A DNA stretch of 9,904 bases from Pseudomonadota bacterium (GTDB lineage Bacteria > Pseudomonadota > Alphaproteobacteria > Sphingomonadales > Sphingomonadaceae), in NCBI GenBank assembly GCA_030271565.1, contig JARXKR010000081.1, positions 1-9,904 of the forward strand, read 5' to 3'. Every line of letters begins with the position of its first letter. Position 1 is the stretch's first letter. Below, piece after piece: positions 5,889 through 9,904 of this stretch. The notes below the pieces were generated by a model. That model was not told the DNA's origin. It made no database searches and was given only the letters and a program-made list of their open reading frames with translations. The translations under genes were made by a program, and so were the position numbers.

Positions 5889-7925
5889 TTACCAGATCTT
5901 CGCGCGCTTATCCGGCGCGATGTACAGCTTGTCGTTCGGCGTCACGCCCCAGGCGTCATACCACGCCTGGACGTTGCGCAGCGGACCATACGAGCGGAAC
6001 TGGCCCGGGCTGTGCGGATCGGTTGCGACCTGGTTGCGCAGCGCGTCTTCACGCGCCTTCGAACGCCACACCTGCGCATAGGCGAGGAAGAACCGCTGTT
6101 CGCCGGTCAGCCCGTCGATCACCGGCGCGGCCTTGCCGCCAAGCGAGGCGTGGTAAGCATCGAGCGCGACCTGCACCCCGGCAAAGTCGGCGATATTCTC
6201 GCCCATGGTCAGGCTGGGGTTGATGAACGCGCCGGGGGCGACTTCGTACTTGGCGTACTGGTCGCCGAAGATCTTGGCCTGTTCGTCGAAGCGCTTGGCG
6301 TCGCTTGCGGTCCACCAGTCACGAACCTTACCGGTGGCGTCGATCTTGCGGCCCTGATCGTCGAAGCCGTGGCTGATCTCGTGGCCGATCACCGCGCCGA
6401 TCGCGCCGTAGTTGACCGCATCGTCGGCGTTGGGATCGAAGAACGGTGCCTGCAGGATGCCCGCCGGGAACACGATCTTGTTTTCCAGCCCGCCGTTGTA
6501 GGCGTTCACCGTCTGCGGGTTCATTCCCCACAGCTTGCGATCAACCGCCTTGCCCAGGAAGCTCATCTGGTAGGCGTTGTTGAACACGCCGGTGCGCTGG
6601 ACGTTGCCGTAGAGGTCGCCTTGGGCCACGCCCAACTTTGTATAGTCGCGCCATTTGTCAGGATAGCCGACCATCACGTCCATGCGGCTCAGCTTTTCAA
6701 CCGCAGCGGCTTTGGTGCTTGCGCCCATCCAGTCGTTAGCGCGAATCCGGCCGGCCATGGCGGTCTTGAGGTTGGTGACCAGCACTTCCATCTTGGCCTT
6801 GGACGAGGCGGGGAAGTAGTCGGAAACATAGGTCTGCCCGACCAGTTCGCCCAGCGAACCCCCGACCAGATCGACCGCGCGCTTCCAGCGCGGGCGGTTT
6901 TCCGACACGCCCGACAACGTCTTGGTATATTCAAAACGGCTGTCGACCATCGCCTTGTTAAGGTACGGCGCGGCCTGGTCGGCAACGTGGAATGCCTGCC
7001 ACAGCTTGAGCGTGGTCAGCGGGGTCTTGGCATAAACCTGCGCAATATCGCGCACTGCGGTGTTTTCGCCCACGATCATCCGCTTCTGCACCGGCACAGC
7101 GGACCCGGCAAAGAACTGCGCCCAGTCGATCCCTGGAGCATAAGCCATCAGCTGAGCCGTGCTCATCGGGTTATTGGTCTTTTCAATCTGGCGGCGATCG
7201 GCGATCTTCCAGCTTTTCCCGGCGATCTGCGTTTCGAAGCCAATGATCGTGTCAGCGACACCCGCCGCGTTGGGATAACCGAGCATGCCCATCGTGCGGA
7301 CAATGTAGGCACGATAGGCGTCGCGTTGCTTCTTGAAGCTGTCGGCGAAGTAGTATTCGCGTTCGGGCAGGCCCAAGCCGCTCTGGCCCAGATAAAGCAC
7401 ATTGAGGTTCGGGTTGGCGGTATCCGAGCCCACGCCCACGTCGACCACGCTGGCGCCGAAGCGGCCGTTGGTGGTGCCCATGTAGCGGGCGAACTGTGTC
7501 TTGGTCTTGATCGCATTGACTGCAACGAGATCACGCTTGAGCGGGGCGAGGCCGACCGCTTCAAGCTTCTTCTCGTCCATGAAGCTGCCATAGAAGCTGG
7601 CGACTTTGGTCCCCGGCTTGGCTTTGGTGATCAGCGTTTTGAGCTGATCCTGCGTCTGCTCACGCAGATCGTAGAAGGTCCCGGTCGAGGCGCGGTCCGA
7701 CGGGATGACCATCGCATCATACCACTTGCCCGCAGTGAAGCGGAAAAAGTCATCGCCCGGCTTGACCGAGGCATCGCCGCCCGAAAGGTCGACCCCCCAG
7801 GCACCGATGGCGGGCTTGCCCGTGGCGGCCGTGGCAGCGGCACCTTGCGCGATCAGCGCGCTGGTGGCGAAGGGTGCAGCGAGCACCGCAAGCGCGGCAC
7901 TGGCGATCAGAAAACGTGATTTCAT
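5889..7925 (-). CDS. M13 family zinc metallopeptidase (neprilysin/PepO-like), exported
   Basis: Secreted zinc endopeptidase of 678 aa, near the usual ~700 for the family, which cleaves oligopeptides on the N-terminal side of hydrophobic residues. The ATG at 7925 is chosen over 7961. It has GGGAG about nine bases upstream and begins a Sec signal peptide (MKSRFLIASAALAVLAAPFA) with a likely cut near residue 28. There is no lipobox. The N-terminal M13 domain (about 50-420) contains KPGDDFFRFTAGKW. In the catalytic domain NAYNGG (474-479) corresponds to the substrate-binding NAY of neprilysin. HEISH gives zinc ligands His515 and His519 and catalytic Glu516. GENIAD gives ligand Glu577 and Asp581. 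DPHSPGQFR holds the transition-state His638 and Arg644. The protein ends in KIW, as many M13 enzymes end in Trp. All key residues are present, so it should be active in the periplasm or outside. Confidence 0.93.
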   Translation of the reverse strand: MKSRFLIASAALAVLAAPFATSALIAQGAAATAATGKPAIGAWGVDLSGGDASVKPGDDFFRFTAGKWYDAMVIPSDRASTGTFYDLREQTQDQLKTLITKAKPGTKVASFYGSFMDEKKLEAVGLAPLKRDLVAVNAIKTKTQFARYMGTTNGRFGASVVDVGVGSDTANPNLNVLYLGQSGLGLPEREYYFADSFKKQRDAYRAYIVRTMGMLGYPNAAGVADTIIGFETQIAGKSWKIADRRQIEKTNNPMSTAQLMAYAPGIDWAQFFAGSAVPVQKRMIVGENTAVRDIAQVYAKTPLTTLKLWQAFHVADQAAPYLNKAMVDSRFEYTKTLSGVSENRPRWKRAVDLVGGSLGELVGQTYVSDYFPASSKAKMEVLVTNLKTAMAGRIRANDWMGASTKAAAVEKLSRMDVMVGYPDKWRDYTKLGVAQGDLYGNVQRTGVFNNAYQMSFLGKAVDRKLWGMNPQTVNAYNGGLENKIVFPAGILQAPFFDPNADDAVNYGAIGAVIGHEISHGFDDQGRKIDATGKVRDWWTASDAKRFDEQAKIFGDQYAKYEVAPGAFINPSLTMGENIADFAGVQVALDAYHASLGGKAAPVIDGLTGEQRFFLAYAQVWRSKAREDALRNQVATDPHSPGQFRSYGPLRNVQAWYDAWGVTPNDKLYIAPDKRAKIW

Positions 7926-7944
7926 GCTGGAAAACTCCCACTGT

Positions 7945-7958
7945 ATGACAGGCGTCAT
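7945..7958. promoter_or_regulatory. Small palindrome upstream of the M13 gene
   Basis: ATGAC (7945-7949) and GTCAT (7954-7958) form a perfect 5-4-5 inverted repeat, 20 bases before the M13 start codon and just upstream of its Shine-Dalgarno. It could be a repressor operator or an RNA element, but it is short enough to be chance. No specific regulator is suggested by the sequence. Confidence 0.25.
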
Positions 7959-7970
7959 CACGGCGAAAAC

Positions 7971-8005
7971 CGCGCGCGCAAAGCTGAACCTGCCTTGCGC
8001 GCGCG
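7971..8005. promoter_or_regulatory. Strong GC hairpin in the M13 leader
   Basis: CGCGCGCGCAA (7971-7981) and TTGCGCGCGCG (7995-8005) form a perfect 11-bp stem with a 13-base loop, 46 bases upstream of the M13 start. On the - strand the stem is followed by GGTTTTCG, so it resembles an intrinsic terminator with a short T run. If transcribed from upstream it may act as an attenuator or leader stabiliser. If the promoter lies within it, only part is transcribed. A second terminator for the upstream operon is also possible. Confidence 0.5.
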
Positions 8006-8019
8006 GGGGTGGGAGTCAA
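7991..8019 (-). promoter_or_regulatory. Candidate promoter for the M13 gene
   Basis: On the - strand TTGACT (8019-8014) matches a housekeeping -35 box at five of six positions and is the best such match in the gap. A 17-base spacer leads to AAGGCA (7996-7991), a poor -10 box. Alphaproteobacterial promoters often rely on the -35, so this is plausible but weak. It would place the start inside the hairpin at 7971-8005. Confidence 0.25.
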
Positions 8020-8062
8020 TGTCGTCTGCCGATGGGGGTTGGGCGTTGGTGGATGGGGGTGG
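8007..8062. other. C-rich, G-poor stretch (- strand); G-run cluster on + strand
   Basis: On the - strand this 56-base stretch is strongly C-over-G (about 30 C to 6 G by hand count), with runs CACCCCC, CAACCCCC and CCCACCCCC. Such bubbles just after a stem-loop are typical of Rho loading (rut) sites, which fits the end of the 431-aa gene's transcript. On the + strand four G-runs (8034-8038, 8041-8043, 8055-8059, 8061-8063) could form a G-quadruplex with one long loop. Neither role is proven by sequence alone. Confidence 0.4.
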
Positions 8063-8089
8063 GCGGAGCGCCCGGTGAGGGCGCTCCGC
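8063..8089 (-). terminator. Hairpin terminator after the two-gene unknown operon
   Basis: GCGGAGCGCCC (8063-8073) and GGGCGCTCCGC (8079-8089) form a perfect 11-bp stem with a 5-base loop. The stem begins 8 bases past the stop codon of the upstream - strand gene. No T-tract follows; instead a C-rich tract does, so termination may need Rho or the hairpin may protect the mRNA 3' end. Confidence 0.6.
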
Positions 8090-8097
8090 TCGGGAGG

Positions 8098-9393
8098 TTA
8101 GAAAGGAACTCCGACAAAGGCGCCGAGCCCGAACTTGCGACTGCCCGTATTGTAAAGCGCGCGAACCCCTGCATCGAGACCGCCCGTGCTGCTGCGCTGC
8201 ATATACACCGGCAATTCGAACTGGAAGGCATGATCCTCCAAGACGAACGTTACCGATGGCCGCACCCCAATGATGGGTTCGCCGTCCTTGTTGGTGAACA
8301 GTACCTTGCGGACGCTAACCGCGGCGTAGCCCGTATCGTTCCGCGCAGGCAGACCGTCTTGTCCGTTGATACAGACCGATTTGCCTGTTGCATCCGGCGG
8401 GCCGCAGACATCCACCGTGTCCTTGGCCTTGTAAGTGCGGGTGTATCCGGCACTTGCCAGGACGAGCAGTCCCGAATTGCCGAAAATCCCGCCGACGTGG
8501 CCGTTGAGATCGAAGCCGACGCGATCCTTTACCCCGATCGTCAGGCTGGGCCGATCGACCACCGAGAAGCGATTGTAGCCCAGGCTGGCCTCGGCCCCGA
8601 TAAACAGGCTCGCCTGCGGATCGAAGTAGCGCTGACGCCAGGCTGCGTAGCCCTCTTTGCCCAGCGTTTTCTCTCCGTATTTGGTCGCGTAGTCGGTGTA
8701 GCTGCCGATCCCGCCGGTGCCCTGTGCTTGACAAGTGCTGAGCGCGAACGGCCCGAAGCCGTCATCGGGCGTTTGTTTGGCAGCTCTGAACAAGGACGCG
8801 GAAAGCGGCTGGTTCGCTTGGGTTTCGCTGTCGAAGCGACCCAGCACCGATGAAATCTGCGCATCGATATCAGTACGCGACGACACCTGCACATCCTTGC
8901 GCCACTGCGCTCCTGCCTCGACGATGCAGGTGCGCGCGAAAATCACGTAACTGCTTTCGCCAGACGACGTCGCTAAAAGCTTCGAGCGATAGAAATTGAA
9001 CCCTAGCGTCAGCTTGCCGTCGTTGCCGAAAGTCTTGAAATCGACCACCGAGCCCTTCTTCGAAGGGTTGAGCGGCACGCTGGCCTTGACCGAGAAGTTT
9101 GACAGGCTCGACGTGTAGAACACCGCGCCATTCCTGCGCGTTTCGCTGATATCCCCCGCGATCGTCAGGTCGAATGCGAAATTGGCAGTCAGCACATCGT
9201 TTTCATTGCTGATCTGCGCACTCGTGACATGCTGGCGGCTATCGCTCGATGCGATCCGATCTTCGGCGCTGATCTGCCCGCCGCTGGTGATACCGACAAA
9301 TGCGGCCGGTGCCGCCTGCTGCGCCGAAACCGGCGCGGAAAACAATGCGGCGGCAACCAGGATAGGCGAGAGCGCGATATGATGCTTGTTCAT
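8098..9393 (-). CDS. Exported protein of unknown function, probable outer-membrane beta-barrel
   Basis: I do not recognise this 431-aa protein. It starts with a Sec signal peptide (MNKHHIALSPILVAAALFSA) and a likely VSA cleavage site at residue 24. The rest is rich in alternating polar/hydrophobic strands with Gly, Ser and Asn turns, such as KLTLGFNFYRSKLL and ASLFIGAEASLGYNRFSVV. It ends GLGAFVGVPF, with the terminal Phe common in outer-membrane barrels. Cys330 and Cys341 flank a small loop (GPPDATGKSV) and could form a disulfide; Cys156 and Cys221 may be a second pair. There is no TonB plug, OmpA domain or lipobox. The start has a strong GGAGG five bases upstream that overlaps the preceding gene's stop (TGAGGAGG), so translation is probably coupled to it. 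Barrel topology is inferred from sequence pattern only; function is unknown. Confidence 0.8.
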   Translation of the reverse strand: MNKHHIALSPILVAAALFSAPVSAQQAAPAAFVGITSGGQISAEDRIASSDSRQHVTSAQISNENDVLTANFAFDLTIAGDISETRRNGAVFYTSSLSNFSVKASVPLNPSKKGSVVDFKTFGNDGKLTLGFNFYRSKLLATSSGESSYVIFARTCIVEAGAQWRKDVQVSSRTDIDAQISSVLGRFDSETQANQPLSASLFRAAKQTPDDGFGPFALSTCQAQGTGGIGSYTDYATKYGEKTLGKEGYAAWRQRYFDPQASLFIGAEASLGYNRFSVVDRPSLTIGVKDRVGFDLNGHVGGIFGNSGLLVLASAGYTRTYKAKDTVDVCGPPDATGKSVCINGQDGLPARNDTGYAAVSVRKVLFTNKDGEPIIGVRPSVTFVLEDHAFQFELPVYMQRSSTGGLDAGVRALYNTGSRKFGLGAFVGVPF

Positions 9394-9403
9394 GGCTGCC
9401 TCC

Positions 9404-9754
9404 TCAAACTTGCACGAGTAAGGAGTAGTTGCCGGACGTCGCCGTCGGCGCGGTCAACGTCGTCGGCCCCGGCGGGATCATCGGATCGGCCTGAGGGGTT
9501 CTGACATTGATCGTGATCTTGGCCGGTGCCGACACGTTGATGAAGCCGATCCCGAAAACGTACGTTCCGGGATCGAGGTGGAGGTGCCGCTTCGCGTTGG
9601 GGACGAGATTGTATTTTTCGGGCTTGCCCAGAACGGTATCAGCAAGACGCGTGATCTCGAGCTGCAACACGCTGACTTTGCAATCGCTCGATGTCACTTC
9701 GACATTTGTTACCGGCGAGGTCGCCATAATCGGCGGAACGACCAGATTGCTCAT
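9404..9754 (-). CDS. Small protein of unknown function, first gene of the unknown operon
   Basis: A 116-aa protein I cannot assign. The ATG at 9754 has GGAGG eight bases upstream, which supports translation. There is no N-terminal signal peptide, so it is either cytoplasmic or exported by another route. The pattern suggests beta-strands: VTNVEVTSSDCKVSVLQLEI (about 15-34), then HLDPGTYVFGIGFINV and KITINV (about 59-84). A Pro/Thr/Ala-rich stretch (86-106) follows, then a last short strand, NYSLLVQV. This could be a small beta-sandwich. The single Cys is residue 25. Only 10 bases separate its stop from the start of the 431-aa barrel gene, so the two should share one transcript and possibly one function. 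Confidence 0.7.
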   Translation of the reverse strand: MSNLVVPPIMATSPVTNVEVTSSDCKVSVLQLEITRLADTVLGKPEKYNLVPNAKRHLHLDPGTYVFGIGFINVSAPAKITINVRTPQADPMIPPGPTTLTAPTATSGNYSLLVQV

Positions 9755-9786
9755 TTTGAAACCCTCCTGCTTGGATTGAAGAGCCG

Positions 9787-9828
9787 GATTAATTCGATCG
9801 CGTCGCCAGCGCCGTGATCCCCATCACG
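9787..9828 (-). promoter_or_regulatory. CRP/FNR-type operator and candidate promoter of the unknown operon
   Basis: CGTGAT (9813-9818) and ATCACG (9823-9828) form a perfect palindrome around CCCC, which reads as GTGA-N6-TCAC, the core of CRP-family sites. Its centre is about 66 bases upstream of the 116-aa start codon. On the - strand TTAATC (9792-9787) is a possible -10 box. It would put the start near 9780 and the operator near -41, the classical position for class II activation. No clear -35 is present, as expected for an activated promoter. The palindrome is certain; the regulator is inferred. Confidence 0.4.
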
Positions 9829-9843
9829 CCCCGCGCGCACGCG

Positions 9844-9876
9844 AAAAAGCCGCCCGCCCCATCGGGACAGGCGGCT
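9844..9876 (-). terminator. Intrinsic terminator of a gene beyond the right edge
   Basis: On the - strand AGCCGCC (9876-9870) pairs with GGCGGCT (9854-9848) through a 7-bp GC stem. An inner CCC/GGG pairing closes the loop, and a run of five T (9848-9844) follows at once. This is a textbook Rho-independent terminator and implies a - strand gene ending within or just beyond 9877-9904. Stop codons occur there in more than one frame (for example at 9897-9899 and 9880-9882), so that gene's frame cannot be fixed. Confidence 0.8.
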
Positions 9877-9904
9877 CATTCAGCCTCGCGTCTGGGCTAG
9901 AGCA

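Noticed and set aside
6012..7919. A 635-codon open frame on the + strand opposite the M13 peptidase gene.
   Set aside because: Same reason: antisense of a well-supported gene, with composition typical of complementary codons in high-GC DNA and no recognisable motif.
7705..8853. A 382-codon + strand open frame over the M13 leader and the barrel gene.
   Set aside because: It crosses a terminator hairpin and two - strand genes with good ribosome sites and signal peptides, and shows no domain or plausible start context.

Overview
This window looks like the chromosome of a GC-rich alphaproteobacterium, most likely of the Sphingomonadales. That placement is inferred from overall composition, from the type of secreted metallopeptidases, and from two kinds of palindromic repeat I associate with that group. 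No rRNA, tRNA, CRISPR array, transposase, integrase or phage gene is visible. Coding density is high and no gene-free stretch exceeds 300 bases.

Left block (1-3452, + strand): a corrinoid-type uptake operon. It opens with the 3' end of a TonB-dependent outer-membrane receptor of BtuB type. A lipoprotein substrate-binding protein (BtuF type), an inner-membrane permease (BtuC type) and an ATPase (BtuD type) follow. The last three genes overlap by a few bases and should be translationally coupled. Together they would carry a TonB-dependent cargo, best guess vitamin B12, across both membranes.

The block is unusually rich in palindromes. A cloverleaf-like repeat of about 150 bp lies between receptor and btuF and supplies btuF's start region. 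A second repeat family is read in frame as the C-terminus of btuF. A short AT-rich hairpin forms the last codons of btuD. A second cloverleaf copy fills the gap between btuD and the convergent peptidase gene.

Middle block (3626-7925, - strand): two zinc metallopeptidases of unrelated families, both with export signals. One is an M13 (neprilysin/PepO-like) endopeptidase with a Sec signal peptide. Downstream is an M3 peptidyl-dipeptidase of Dcp type with a lipoprotein signal. They could act in sequence on extracytoplasmic peptides. The M13 leader (7926-8097) carries a strong 11-bp hairpin, a small palindrome and a C-rich, G-poor stretch.

Right block (8098-9904, - strand): a two-gene operon of unknown function. 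It encodes a 116-residue protein with no signal peptide, then a 431-residue exported protein that looks like an outer-membrane beta-barrel. A CRP/FNR-type palindrome precedes the operon and a hairpin terminator follows it. At the right edge a clear intrinsic terminator on the - strand marks the end of another gene beyond the window.

The least explained parts are the two-gene unknown operon and the palindromic repeats that have become part of btuF and btuD.
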